The position numbers and the translations under genes are program-made. From NCBI RefSeq assembly GCF_016458235.1, contig NZ_JAEMHK010000003.1:349133-413132 (forward strand): 64,000 nt of DNA, read 5' to 3'. Source of the stretch: Geomonas propionica (GTDB lineage: Bacteria > Desulfobacterota > Desulfuromonadia > Geobacterales > Geobacteraceae). The stretch's first letter is position 1. The number at the start of each line of letters is the position of its first letter. The notes under the pieces are model-generated. The model was not told the origin of the DNA, did not search any database, and saw nothing but the letters and a program-made list of their open reading frames with translations. Below, one piece after another: positions 18,501-26,157 of this stretch.

Positions 18501-19043
18501 CTTGAAGTCAGATAAGCGTCCTTCCTCTTCAAGGTTTATTTCCAGTTCTGCAAGATCCAGATCTTTTGCATACCCAAGGCTTTCCAGGAACAGGCGATAC
18601 ATGATTTCCGTAATGGTCTGGTTTCCTGAACGGATACCACGGTCAGTAGAAACATCAAAGATTACGGCGTGTGTAGGTATTTTTTCGTTGATCTGCGTTA
18701 GGAGTAATTTGATTTTGTCATTGCTGCTTCGCTCACCGATGAGAGTTCCTGCTTGCTTGCCCGATATGATACGGTTTGAAAGGCCAAGACCGAGCATCTT
18801 TGCAAAACTTGACTTACCTGAACCAAAAAAGCCTGACACCCAAACACCGATGCCTTCGTGTGGTTTGTTTGGAGTTTCCCAATATCTGTCAATTATGCGG
18901 GTAAAAGACGCTCGGATCGCATCCGTGAAGACATATTCTCTAATCTCCTCATAGATAATCTGCTCATCGGACTGGTCTACCTTGATGACCTCTTCGATGC
19001 GTCTGTCAACCTGCTGGGCAAATATGGATGAAATCAGCGCCAT
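15501..19043 (-). CDS. brxC: BREX ATPase BrxC
   Basis: This 1,180-residue BrxC/PglY-type ATPase has Walker A GFFGSGKS at 71-78 and the acidic LVFVIDEVGQFV stretch near 255-266 as Walker B. Large helical C-terminal regions rich in Glu and Lys follow. BrxC is a core component of the BREX defence complex and is thought to couple ATP binding to recognition of foreign DNA. It starts 14 bases after brxB and is followed by pglX. There are no signs of damage. Confidence 0.94.
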   Translation of the reverse strand: MALISSIFAQQVDRRIEEVIKVDQSDEQIIYEEIREYVFTDAIRASFTRIIDRYWETPNKPHEGIGVWVSGFFGSGKSSFAKMLGLGLSNRIISGKQAGTLIGERSSNDKIKLLLTQINEKIPTHAVIFDVSTDRGIRSGNQTITEIMYRLFLESLGYAKDLDLAELEINLEEEGRLSDFKSRYAALFPGEQWDDKKNLVMMALGKASKVMSDMEPGTYPAADSWVKGAKGRADITPGWLAERCKSLMERHKPECSLVFVIDEVGQFVARDVQKMLDLQAVVQNLGRVGRGKMWLIVTSQEKLTELVGGLDDRRVELARLMDRFPQEIQVHLEPSDISEVTSKRVLSKKSEVEPNLRKLFEDNRGALEAHSRLTADIQLPTLDAERFMDLYPLLPYQVDFIIQVVSGLRMQGGASKHVGGANRTIIKLAQQLLINPAVNLAGKELGALASVDLIYDLVEGNISSEIRGRIADIKHKVSHPFAQPVAKAICLLQFVKSIHRTPENIAASLYPGVGADSKLVEVREALDALVKSHMVRHGDDGFRIPTPAEDDWERQRAGLTPQPGEAKRVYSETVKGFWTPQPSYNLHSTKMFKAGLSLDDKLVLDGEIMVQMYFAEEGADYTAQQSELRGRSQKEEMKVFWLGALTPAIEREMAEVYRSKEILSRKERSVQTKDEGVLVTEEKRRHNRHLDELKRLLKTALLSGSVYFRGNDRSPGAGSNEVKPEAEKLLGTALPMVYDRFAEAAAKIQANDLKALMEVQNLHGLPTVFNTLSLLEDQKGVPVFKTDSGPLYEVLTKIHNKTSYGEVASGKFLEEEFAREPFGWDFDIVRLFTVSLLRSGKIEATSKGQTIESALSIEAKNTFTNNNTFRSASFRPKVSEVTFEDCLKAADAFKNVFGKEITELEQGVVADTIQRELPTYEEQMQEVFTLLVSNSLPGSTILEEALGQIRAIRTSKQSTAITSFNGSYAQIKEAIKRANEIRDAIEEPQIAIVKSARQVMNGSVPFLRSEGDVAEEILKKADSLDDLLGRERFYQHIAEIDQNTRDLAAEYNNRYQQAINSRADEYTAAYEKLSVAPGWEQLDETQQQRISEPLTSRTSKEVNGITVPELRADVAACSSRLNSAIEEMMKLLEGNRLVKLVVGDFFKGGIESEEQLDAALAGLRDECARLIGEGKKILVQ

Positions 19044-19057
19044 GTTATTTCTCCGAA

Positions 19058-19633
19058 TTAGAAGATCTTGGGACGATAGTTGTGTTCTGCGTCAAGAATA
19101 CCCATGAATTTTAGTCCAGCTGCACCGTCAATCACTCCTGGGTAGAAGAGGATTGCGGGTACAAATACTTTGCCCTGCAGTTTTTCAAGCAAAGATGACG
19201 TGCGGTAGATTGGAAATAGCGCACCGGCTCTGACTATGAAAACAATATCCTTTGAAGCTGTCGCATCGCTTGGAATACGCTCTGCGACCAGGTCAGGAAG
19301 AGGTTGGTTAACGCTGATCACTTCATGTGCGGTTTCAATGGCTGCTTCCAAGCCCATGATCCGCTCATTTTCAATGAACTCCGACTTCGATATCTCAGAA
19401 TCAAGTGCGTTGTGGAGGCACTCCGCCAGAGATATAACGGTAACACGTTTACCGATCTGTTCGAGCCTGGTCTTGAGCAGGGTGATCTCGTTTCGTAACG
19501 GGAACTCCTCTTCAGGCGGGTACCAGAAAATGGCATAAGGCATATCGTGATAAGCGCTTAACTTTTCACGGGGGTCTGCCATTGCAAGAATGGGCTCCAA
19601 GCCGTCTTTAAGCCTTTTCTTCCATTCACTCAT
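19058..19633 (-). CDS. brxB: BREX protein BrxB (DUF1788)
   Basis: This 191-residue protein matches DUF1788/BrxB in length, position and the signature PYAIFWYPPEEEFPLRNE (about 32-49), with the tail GLKFMGILDAEHNYRPKIF. BrxB is a small core BREX protein of unknown biochemistry that interacts with PglZ in studied systems. Its start overlaps the end of brxA by 8 bases, suggesting translational coupling. Confidence 0.9.
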   Translation of the reverse strand: MSEWKKRLKDGLEPILAMADPREKLSAYHDMPYAIFWYPPEEEFPLRNEITLLKTRLEQIGKRVTVISLAECLHNALDSEISKSEFIENERIMGLEAAIETAHEVISVNQPLPDLVAERIPSDATASKDIVFIVRAGALFPIYRTSSLLEKLQGKVFVPAILFYPGVIDGAAGLKFMGILDAEHNYRPKIF

Positions 19634-20414
19634 TATTAATCAGCCTCTCGACGTATTCATGTAAGGATTTGCACGGAAGGTTCAGGTGCACAAGGCTTCC
19701 TGCCATTTCGAAATTGACCTGTTGGTACTGGTGCAACTCCATCAATTCATGCTCTACCTGACTTGGTGACATGAGGAACAGTCGCCACTCTGGTGCATCA
19801 ATGATATTTCTGGGATTTTCTTCGCGGTCTGAAAGCGAATAAAGGATAAAAAGGAAACTTTCCTGAGACAGGTGATAATTGTTGAACTGGCGAGTTGCAG
19901 CCCCTGTGAGTTGGTCAAAATCAGCTGACATCCTGAGCAGGTCGCGGGCAGCCCTCAACGTTCCATATGCACTTAACTCACCACCGGATGCTATCTGGCC
20001 AGATGTGAGCTCCGTGACAAACGGGACGACATCTTCGGTGCGGATCAGATAAGTTCCATCCTGGAAAGCAGGGTATAGCCACTCAAGCGCAAATCGATAA
20101 TACAACTCATCGATAGCGGCGAGATGCCATAACAGACAAGGTTTCCATCTGGACAACTCAAAGCCTGCTTTTGCCAGTTGTATTAGAGGGGAGAGGTGAT
20201 GCTGGTTAGAAAATCTTGTGGACAGCGTTGCAGTTATTTCCCGAAGCCAGCTTTGGTTGTGGGCGCCCCAGATATTTGATTCCCGAAGAATTGATAGATT
20301 GTCAGCAAAGTTCTTGGACAGGTCCCAAAGTTGAAACGCAGAGTATGTCTCTTCTATCAAAGCACCTTTACGAATCAGTCGGGTCGATATTTTCCGTTTA
20401 GTAGCTTTATTCAT
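19626..20414 (-). CDS. brxA: BREX protein BrxA (DUF1819)
   Basis: This 262-residue protein of the DUF1819/BrxA family is recognised by the N-terminus RKISTRLIRKGALIEETY and by its place before brxB. BrxA of studied systems is a small DNA-binding protein of helical fold. Here its stop overlaps brxB by 8 bases, and its start lies 7 bases after the stop of the BrxE-like gene, so brxE-brxA-brxB form a tight translational block. Confidence 0.88.
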   Translation of the reverse strand: MNKATKRKISTRLIRKGALIEETYSAFQLWDLSKNFADNLSILRESNIWGAHNQSWLREITATLSTRFSNQHHLSPLIQLAKAGFELSRWKPCLLWHLAAIDELYYRFALEWLYPAFQDGTYLIRTEDVVPFVTELTSGQIASGGELSAYGTLRAARDLLRMSADFDQLTGAATRQFNNYHLSQESFLFILYSLSDREENPRNIIDAPEWRLFLMSPSQVEHELMELHQYQQVNFEMAGSLVHLNLPCKSLHEYVERLINNE

Positions 20415-20421
20415 TCCCGCG

Positions 20422-20982
20422 CTATGCCTCCACCTTCACATAGGGAATGGTGGGGCTTCCTGACTCCGACAGAGAAAAAGCGCATGCGAGCATGGTGATT
20501 AACTGATCATCGATATGATGAGCTGAAGGCAGCATCACAGCACGATTTTCTGCTGAACGACGCAATGATTTGGTAGATTCAATTATGGAATCATCTATAA
20601 GGTTAAGCTCCTTAAGTGCTGCAATGAGATCTGAACCCGATAAGGCTTTGATTGACTCAAAAAACGGTGTCCACACATCCAAGCTATCATGCCATTCCTG
20701 GAAACTATTGTTGAACTCATCTTCGAGCTCGGCTGGCAGGCACCATAAGGTGATTGTTCCATGTGGGTGTGGAAATATTTCTTGAGATCTTGCAGTTGCC
20801 ACTGCGAATACTGCACGTGCTTGGGCAAAGTTGTGGGATACAGGGAAGCCTCGCTTTAATGCAGTGGTTCCCATGCTCCCGAGAAGTTTATTGGTATTCC
20901 ACCAGCGGGCATTATCCATTTCGCCGATGCGGGCGACGACAAGACGAAGTTTTAAAAGCCTCTCAAGGCTTGGAATGTTCAC
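20422..20982 (-). CDS. brxE: BrxE-family protein heading the BREX operon
   Basis: The protein resembles the BrxE family: LRLVVARIGEMDNARWWNT, then RGFPVSHNFAQARAVFAVA, and TLWCLPAELEDEF. The longest frame uses a TTG at 21009. A GTG at 20982 (giving NIPSLERLLKLRL) is preceded by a run of five G and is nearer the family's usual start, so I choose it (186 residues). BrxE is described mainly from type 6 BREX loci, whereas the rest of this operon ends with brxL as in type 1. The function is not known. As first gene it may serve regulation or assembly. Confidence 0.75.
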   Translation of the reverse strand: MNIPSLERLLKLRLVVARIGEMDNARWWNTNKLLGSMGTTALKRGFPVSHNFAQARAVFAVATARSQEIFPHPHGTITLWCLPAELEDEFNNSFQEWHDSLDVWTPFFESIKALSGSDLIAALKELNLIDDSIIESTKSLRRSAENRAVMLPSAHHIDDQLITMLACAFSLSESGSPTIPYVKVEA

Positions 20983-21009
20983 AAATACCCCCACAAAATC
21001 ACAACTCAA

Positions 21010-21713
21010 AACATTACATGCATTATTAGTGTCAATTTAGTATAAACATTCACAGCGTATATTACTTAAATTTTAATACAATTTCAGTCGTATCAAGCTA
21101 TGCGTAAAATGTCAGAACACAGATAGCTAAAACTGGCAGGCAGTCACTACCAACCATTATTATTAGTCATTTTTCACCCCGGCTTAACCTGGATGGCAAT
21201 GCCCGCGAGATCTACCGCCACCCCTGATTCCCATTTGCCCAGCGTACAGTATTTACAGGTATTATTAGATGCTGTCAACGTGTCATTGTCCTCACAAAGC
21301 CATCACCGTTCTGATCTGTCTACTGCTCACGTATCTGGAAATCATGGCTGCTAAGTGTCATGGGCTCTGTTTCTGTTGGGTCAGGGGGCACAGATTGTCC
21401 AAATGCGCTGTTTTTTCAATGGAATCCCCAAAACCACAAAAATCTGCCTTCTGGGTACGAACAAACCGTTAGAGGCCCCCGAGCGCCTCACCATCCTACG
21501 AGAGGAGGCGGAAATGCTTGTGGATCAATAGGCTTGCCGGGTGAATCGATTTCCCCGTCACCACAAAGAAGGCCGGTAGGGGGGAGCGGGCAGGATGTAA
21601 AGCATCTCCAGTAAATCTGCCCATTGGAGAGGGTCGTGTTATCGAGGAAGCCTTCCCGCTCCCCCCACCAGACAACCAATCTGGCAGCACCAACCAAAGG
21701 AGGTTCAGCGTAT
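21010..21713. promoter_or_regulatory. Divergent intergenic region upstream of BREX
   Basis: About 700 bases hold no convincing gene. The BREX-proximal 100 bases are very AT-rich. On the minus strand TATACT at 21044-21039 is a plausible -10 for brxE, giving a leader of about 50 nt, and a TTGACA at 21035-21030 lies close by, so the exact promoter is uncertain. The rightward half is GC-rich and contains a five-codon open frame after GAGAGGAGG at 21500-21508, probably not a gene. It also holds a large imperfect inverted repeat, listed separately. Confidence 0.4.
21575..21669 (+). promoter_or_regulatory. Large inverted repeat with internal hairpin before the RHH genes
   Basis: GGTaGGGGGGAGCGGGcAGG at 21575-21594 faces its near-perfect reverse complement at 21651-21669, with two differing positions and a 57-base spacer. 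Inside, CTCCA (21606-21610) can pair with TGGAG. It lies in the leader of the two ribbon-helix-helix genes. It could be a long RNA hairpin, an operator for those proteins, a partition site or a nick/replication site. Confidence 0.4.
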
Positions 21714-21959
21714 ATGGCAGGATTTCGCCTTACAAGCAAAAAACGTCGTAACGAGATGGCCCCATCCACCCCTACTTATAGTGATGCGCAGCCATCGCAG
21801 GAAGAAGAAGCCCCTGCTCCCGAGGGACGCTCCCGTCTCTCCTGTGACATCTCGGTCTTTCACCACCGTCTGCTCAAGGTGTATGCGGCTCAAAACGGGA
21901 TGAGCATCCTGGATGTCGTGGAAAGGCTCATCGAGCAAAACTGCAAGGAGGGAGTGTAA
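21714..21959 (+). CDS. Small ribbon-helix-helix protein
   Basis: I choose the ATG at 21714 because AAAGGAGG at 21697-21703 precedes it. The longer frame from 21624 would start inside the inverted repeat region. The 81-residue product has a basic N-terminus (GFRLTSKKRRNE), a disordered acidic middle and a C-terminal LSCDISVFHHRLLKVYAAQNGMSILDVVERLIEQNC. That end is the strand-helix-helix pattern of MetJ/Arc or ParG-type DNA binders. Such proteins bind centromeres or operators. The next gene encodes a similar domain one base after this stop, so the two were probably duplicated or form a heteromer. Confidence 0.68.
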   Translation: MAGFRLTSKKRRNEMAPSTPTYSDAQPSQEEEAPAPEGRSRLSCDISVFHHRLLKVYAAQNGMSILDVVERLIEQNCKEGV

Positions 21960-21960
21960 T

Positions 21961-22356
21961 ATGTTTGCCAGGAAACTCCCCCCGATCCCGGGTCTCGTCC
22001 CGCAGAACGAGAGCGCATTCCAACAAGAGAATGAGACGGAAGACGAAGAGGGGAGTGAGAGCGAAAGCGTGGCCCCCGTCGACGAGGTATTTGCGGAAGC
22101 CGACGACGCCAATTTCAGCGAGAGTTCCCTGCAGGCCTTGGTACCTGCTCCGTCGCGGCGGCTCCGTCCTGGTGCGAGCAACAACTCCCGGGAGCACCAC
22201 AGTACGAAAAAAAGCATTGCCCTTGTCGCGAAGATTGACAGTGATCTGCACTCCAAGTTGAAGCTGTACTCCCTCTTCACCCAGCAATCCATTGTAGACC
22301 TGGTGGAGACTTGGATTCGTACATCGATACCGGAGGTAAAGGTCGAGCTGCGCTAG
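21961..22356 (+). CDS. Second ribbon-helix-helix protein with acidic N-terminus
   Basis: The start at 21961 has the Shine-Dalgarno AAGGAGG within the end of the preceding gene. The product has 131 residues. The first half is proline-rich, then strongly acidic (ENETEDEEGSESES). The C-terminal part IALVAKIDSDLHSKLKLYSL followed by QQSIVDLVETWI is a second ribbon-helix-helix domain like that of its neighbour. A DNA-binding or partition role with the neighbouring protein is inferred. The start of the longer frame at 21913 lies inside the upstream gene and lacks a binding site. Confidence 0.65.
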   Translation: MFARKLPPIPGLVPQNESAFQQENETEDEEGSESESVAPVDEVFAEADDANFSESSLQALVPAPSRRLRPGASNNSREHHSTKKSIALVAKIDSDLHSKLKLYSLFTQQSIVDLVETWIRTSIPEVKVELR

Positions 22357-22592
22357 CCCTGCTCTAAAAAACCGAGTTTGCATACCTGGAGAATCTCGCC
22401 CCCCGCATCAAGCCCCCTCTCAAATGGATATTAGTGACTTAGAGATTCATCACTTTTCTATTGATGGGAGGACCAGATGCTCATGCTACGCAATTTTTCC
22501 AGGGAGCCGCGAGGAAGCCCTTTGCATGTCTCTTGAAATTCGAGCCGGCAAATAGCAGTTCCCACGATCTGCTGAGATGCCCATGTGCCACG

Positions 22593-22631
22593 AGGCCCAT
22601 ACCCTGACCGGTATGGGCCTCTTCATTTTCA
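22593..22631 (+). terminator. Intrinsic terminator after the RHH pair
   Basis: GGCCCATACC at 22594-22603 pairs perfectly with GGTATGGGCC at 22610-22619 around a six-base loop, followed by TCTTCATTTTC. It separates the ribbon-helix-helix genes from the DUF2787 gene and argues against any start for that gene before 22640. Confidence 0.78.
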
Positions 22632-22644
22632 GGGAGACAACTCA

Positions 22645-23046
22645 ATGGTTATTCGAACGGAAACCCTACCATGGCCCCTCGATCCCGAACTCGTAAAAAT
22701 CCTGGAGGCCGAGTTGGCGAAGGCTGATCTCGCTCCGGGGGAGGGGGCTGTCATCACGTTTCGTGACCCCGACTTTTCCGCCGATACGGGCGGCTTCCAT
22801 CCTGTAGAGGTGGCAGTTAGCCAGGAAGGCAACATCATCTACATCACGGACTTCGCGTACTTCGGCAGGCCCCCGCACAGCGAGCTGGCCAAGGAGCTGG
22901 ATTTCGATTTTGCCCTCGGGACTTTCCAGCACTTCGGGGCTGAATTCCCCCTTCGGCGCGGTTACGAGTTGTTCCGCCTCTTCCAGGCGAACTTCCTCGC
23001 CTACCACGACGGCGGGGCTTACGTTGCCACGGTTGATCCAATGTAG
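22645..23046 (+). CDS. DUF2787 family protein
   Basis: This 133-residue protein shows the DUF2787 signature: TFRDPDFSADTGGFHPVEVAV, then IYITDFAYFG, ELDFDFALGTFQHFG and ELFRLFQANFLAYHDGG. The family's function is unknown to me, though it is common on plasmids and integrative elements of Gram-negative bacteria, often near recombination genes as here. The frame is open from 22585, but a terminator lies between that ATG and 22645, where AGGGAGA precedes the chosen ATG. It starts the rightward recombination operon. Confidence 0.75.
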   Translation: MVIRTETLPWPLDPELVKILEAELAKADLAPGEGAVITFRDPDFSADTGGFHPVEVAVSQEGNIIYITDFAYFGRPPHSELAKELDFDFALGTFQHFGAEFPLRRGYELFRLFQANFLAYHDGGAYVATVDPM

Positions 23047-23057
23047 GAGGAGCTCCC

Positions 23058-23321
23058 ATGTCACACGAAGAAATTGTCACTCAGCTATCCGTACGCATGA
23101 CGGACGTGGTGGCCAATCCGTCCGAGATCGTCTTTGCCGTCACCATGCGAGATGTCCTATCGGAGATCGCCCACCGGATGAGGGACCAAGCCTTGACCCT
23201 GACGGTGGCCGACCTGCTCGCCGCCCGGGACGAGGTGCGCACTGCCTTTGCCCATCACCTGGACGAGCGGGATTACATTCAATTGGGACTGGATGTTTGG
23301 GACGTGACCCGAACCCTCTGA
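23058..23321 (+). CDS. Small unknown protein in the recombination operon
   Basis: This 87-residue acidic, helical protein follows the DUF2787 stop by 11 bases and has TAGGAGGAG ahead of its ATG. I recognise no family. Same-strand tight packing and element-like GC argue that it is real. Confidence 0.6.
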   Translation: MSHEEIVTQLSVRMTDVVANPSEIVFAVTMRDVLSEIAHRMRDQALTLTVADLLAARDEVRTAFAHHLDERDYIQLGLDVWDVTRTL

Positions 23322-23350
23322 GCCCCCAAAAAACGTAGAAAGGAGCACGC

Positions 23351-23473
23351 ATGGTCGAAATAATCAAGCTTGTCCTGGCGGAGGTTGCAGTCTCTGCCGG
23401 AAAGCGGCTTCTCGATGAACTCAAGGAAGAGTTCCTGGATGATGACTCCAAAGGAGATGACGACGATGAGTAA
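23351..23473 (+). CDS. 40-residue small protein before bet
   Basis: An ATG at 23351 with AAAGGAGC ahead opens a 40-codon frame: MVEIIKLVLAEVAVSAGKRL, then DELKEEFLDDD and an Asp/Glu-rich tail. The end overlaps the bet start at 23466 by 8 bases, a coupling typical of operons. An amphipathic helix followed by an acidic tail is all that can be said. It could be an accessory or inhibitor peptide of the annealase. It is short, so chance cannot be excluded. Confidence 0.5.
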   Translation: MVEIIKLVLAEVAVSAGKRLLDELKEEFLDDDSKGDDDDE

Positions 23474-24362
23474 CAACGCAGTGACAAAGATCGACTTCGA
23501 TAAGGACCAGTTAGCAGTGATAGAGGCGCAGTTCTTCCCCGCGGGGGCGAGCAAGGCCGAACAGCAGTACTGCTTCGCCGTTGCCCGGGAACTGGGACTG
23601 AACCCGATCTTGAAAGAAGTCCAGTTCGTCCCCAGGCGGCAGAAGGTGGGGGACCGATGGGTGAACAAGGTGGAGCCGATGGTCGGGCGGGATGGCTTCC
23701 TGTCCATCGCCCACAAGAGCAACCAGATTGCCGGGATCGAGACGACCGCTTGCATCAAGGAAGTCCCCCAACTGGAACATGGCTCGTGGGTGGTTAAGCC
23801 GCAGCTGGTGGCGGAATGTACGGTATGGCGCAAGGACAGCAGCAAGCCCTTTACTGCCCAGGTGGCTTACAACGAGTACGTCCAGAAAACCTCCGATGGG
23901 ACCCCGACCAAGTTTTGGGCCGAGAAACCGGAGACCATGCTGAAGAAGGTTGCCGAGTCCCAGGCGCTCCGCAAAGCCTTCAACATTCATGGCGTCTACT
24001 GTCCCGAGGAAGTCGGGGCCGGGTACGAGACCGCCAGCGGGGAGATCCTCGCCCAAGAGGTCGAGGCTGAATTCGTCCGGGTGGAGCCGGACCGCAACCA
24101 CCTCTGTCTCGTACCTTCTACTGCGCAGCCCGAAGCAGAGACCGATGCCCAGAACGGAGCAGAGAGTTATGCGCCCGACGACGTCATAAACCGGGTTACT
24201 GGGCTGCTGGAAGAGAAGGGGATTCCCTACGAAGTAGACCGGGAGCGGGGCATCGTCAGCGCCAAGTCGTACAACGAAAGGCAACTGCTCAAGGACTCCG
24301 GCTTCCGGTGGAACGGCGACAGCAAAAGCTGGATCTACCTCTTCGACCCGACACCCTTTTAA
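23466..24362 (+). CDS. bet: Bet/RecT-type single-strand annealing protein
   Basis: The 298-residue product resembles phage recombination protein Bet (lambda Red beta group): LGLNPILKEVQFVPRRQK, VEPMVGRDGFLSIAHKS, then PETMLKKVAESQALRKAF. Annealases of this group pair complementary single strands for recombination-dependent replication or repair. The start at 23466 overlaps the upstream small gene, and the longer frame from 23370 reads out of frame through that gene. The last 60 residues (EEKGIPYEVDRERGIVSAKS onward, ending in a Trp-rich tail) form an extra domain not needed in Bet. A Cas4/RecB-like exonuclease two genes downstream is the likely partner. Confidence 0.85.
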   Translation: MSNNAVTKIDFDKDQLAVIEAQFFPAGASKAEQQYCFAVARELGLNPILKEVQFVPRRQKVGDRWVNKVEPMVGRDGFLSIAHKSNQIAGIETTACIKEVPQLEHGSWVVKPQLVAECTVWRKDSSKPFTAQVAYNEYVQKTSDGTPTKFWAEKPETMLKKVAESQALRKAFNIHGVYCPEEVGAGYETASGEILAQEVEAEFVRVEPDRNHLCLVPSTAQPEAETDAQNGAESYAPDDVINRVTGLLEEKGIPYEVDRERGIVSAKSYNERQLLKDSGFRWNGDSKSWIYLFDPTPF

Positions 24363-24374
24363 GGAGATGCAACC

Positions 24375-24623
24375 ATGACTAGATATACCGACACCCGGGG
24401 GAACCATATCCTCCTGTGCGATAGCTGCCGGCAGGACATGCCTGCTGGCACCCCAGCCATAACCATAGCCCCCGGGCGGACCGCGGACGGATTTGTCAGC
24501 CGCGATTACGACAAGGGGGAGTTGATCCTCTGTGCTGCATGCGCTTCCTCCCTTGGGTACCTCATGACCATGTTGGGCATTAAACGAGCGGAGAGCCTGA
24601 CCGCTACAAAGGAGGCCGCATGA
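24375..24623 (+). CDS. Small zinc-ribbon-like protein
   Basis: This 82-residue protein has two cysteine pairs, LLCDSCRQDM (about 13-22) and LILCAACASSLG (about 50-61), forming a likely zinc ribbon. A positive-inside or DNA-binding role is not evident. It lies 12 bases after bet and overlaps the exonuclease start by 4 nt (ATGA), so it is within the recombination operon. The family is unknown. Confidence 0.65.
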   Translation: MTRYTDTRGNHILLCDSCRQDMPAGTPAITIAPGRTADGFVSRDYDKGELILCAACASSLGYLMTMLGIKRAESLTATKEAA

Positions 24624-25582
24624 ATCTCACTCCGATCTTCGAAGCAGCGATTCCGGAAATGAGTCGCCGGCAGAGTGCTACACTCGGGGACCGGACCAGC
24701 TACATCGGCTCCAGCGATGTGGCTGGCTGTCCTCGGAAGGTGTACCTCCAAAAGCAGTATCCCGTTTTGCCCCAAGTCAGCACCCTCCTCAAGTTTGCCC
24801 GCGGGCATGCGGCAGAATGGCTCCTGGAGAAAATATTCACGGCCGCCGGTGCGGTCTACGACACCCAGGTGGAGATCAGCCACCCGAAACTCCCCCTGCG
24901 CTGCCACATCGATTTCCTCTTCTACCAGCCGGATGGTCTCCACGTGGTGGAGGTGAAGAGTGTGAGCGGTATCCCCGACGCTCCCTACCCGCAATGGGAG
25001 GATCAGCTCCAGTACCAGTTGGGGATGTTACGGCTCCAGTACCCGAAGGGAGACATCAGCGGTTCAGTACTCGCCGTCGACCTGAATGCAGGAGAGGTGC
25101 ATCAGTTTAGCGGCTATCGGCCCGACGAGGAGACCTTCCAGTATCTCTTCTCCAAAGCCTTGCATCTGCTCGATGCTCTGAACGGGATGGTGGAGGCGGA
25201 CCCCTGTCCGTCACTTCTTTGCGGGCTCTGCTCCTATCGGGGAGATTGCCCGGCGATGGCCATGCCGGTCGTCCCCCTGCCCGCGGAAGTGGAGATGGTT
25301 GCGCGGAAATACGCTGAGCTGAACCAGACGAAGGCTGCTGCGGAGAAGGAGCTCAAGTCCCTCCGGCAAGAACTCATCGACTACACTGGGGGCTCGTTCC
25401 GCGGCCGCTGCGGTGAACTGGACCTCTCGGTATCGACGGTGCAGCCCTCGCCATCCGTGGATGCAGCCCTCCTCAAGCAACTCTTTCCGGACGTCTACAC
25501 CCAGGTCTTAAAGCCCCGCTATGGCTATCAGCGCCTGGAGGTGAGGCGCTCAGCGCGGCAGGAGCTGGCTACCGCGGCCTAA
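24620..25582 (+). CDS. Cas4/RecB-like PD-(D/E)XK exonuclease with cysteine cluster
   Basis: This 320-residue nuclease has the motif layout of the Cas4/AddB-type family. A first cysteine is in SSDVAGCPRKVYLQ (about 31-44). The nuclease core is LRCHIDFLFY followed by GLHVVEVKS (Asp and Glu-x-Lys ligands, about 92-114), then QLQYQLGML. The three-cysteine cluster CPSLLCGLCSYRGDCP lies near 195-210. Four cysteines suggest an iron-sulfur cluster. The last third is a coiled-coil-like helical region. In such operons it would resect DNA ends to supply single strands for the Bet annealase. Confidence 0.8.
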   Translation: MNLTPIFEAAIPEMSRRQSATLGDRTSYIGSSDVAGCPRKVYLQKQYPVLPQVSTLLKFARGHAAEWLLEKIFTAAGAVYDTQVEISHPKLPLRCHIDFLFYQPDGLHVVEVKSVSGIPDAPYPQWEDQLQYQLGMLRLQYPKGDISGSVLAVDLNAGEVHQFSGYRPDEETFQYLFSKALHLLDALNGMVEADPCPSLLCGLCSYRGDCPAMAMPVVPLPAEVEMVARKYAELNQTKAAAEKELKSLRQELIDYTGGSFRGRCGELDLSVSTVQPSPSVDAALLKQLFPDVYTQVLKPRYGYQRLEVRRSARQELATAA

Positions 25583-25632
25583 CCGAAACTTCAGCAATTA
25601 GGAACGTGCGTCTAACACCAAGGAGAACAACA

Positions 25633-26136
25633 ATGTCAAAGGTTAAGTCCTTTTATCTAGGAGACCAAGCGGGGGACCTGGCCCGGACGGTCCGGCTGCG
25701 GGTCATTCGCCCTGTCTTTGGCCGGGAGGCGGTCCGGGAGGACCTCCCGGCCTACTTCCCGGGGGATCGGTTCACGTCCCCGCGCCAAGTCTACGAGCTC
25801 TTCCGCGACCTCACGGAGGAACCCAGGGAGCAATTTCTGGCCCTGTACCTCGATGCTAAAAACCGCATCATCTGCTTCGACCGGGTCTCGATTGGCAGCC
25901 TCAACCAGACCATCGTACACCCCCGGGAAGTCTTTCAGACGGCGATGCTGAGTTCAGCTGCAGCCCTGCTCTTGATCCACAACCATCCGTCCGGCGACCC
26001 GGAGCCGAGCCCCGAAGACATCGGTATCACCAAAAGGCTCAAGGAGTGTGGTGACCTCCTGGGGATCAACATCCTGGACCACGTTGTCATCGGAGAGGAC
26101 GGCTATGTTTCCTTTGTCGAACACGGGCTCTTGTAG
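25633..26136 (+). CDS. radC: RadC-family JAB-domain protein
   Basis: The product from the ATG at 25633 (AAGGAGAAC ahead) has 167 residues and shows the JAB/MPN metal motif LIHNHPSGDPEPSPEDI with the upstream Glu, and the typical ending LLGINILDHVVIGEDGYVSF. Chromosomal RadC carries an N-terminal helix-hairpin-helix domain, absent here, so this is the short mobile-element form like those in prophages and integrative elements. The molecular role is not established. Context suggests recombination or replication. Confidence 0.87.
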   Translation: MSKVKSFYLGDQAGDLARTVRLRVIRPVFGREAVREDLPAYFPGDRFTSPRQVYELFRDLTEEPREQFLALYLDAKNRIICFDRVSIGSLNQTIVHPREVFQTAMLSSAAALLLIHNHPSGDPEPSPEDIGITKRLKECGDLLGINILDHVVIGEDGYVSFVEHGLL

Positions 26137-26157
26137 CCAGCCTACGGGAGGTGAGAA

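Noticed and set aside
21500..21530. Leader peptide of five codons after GAGAGGAGG
   Set aside because: The ribosome site is good, but five codons with no regulatory codon pattern and no clear attenuator do not support a real leader.
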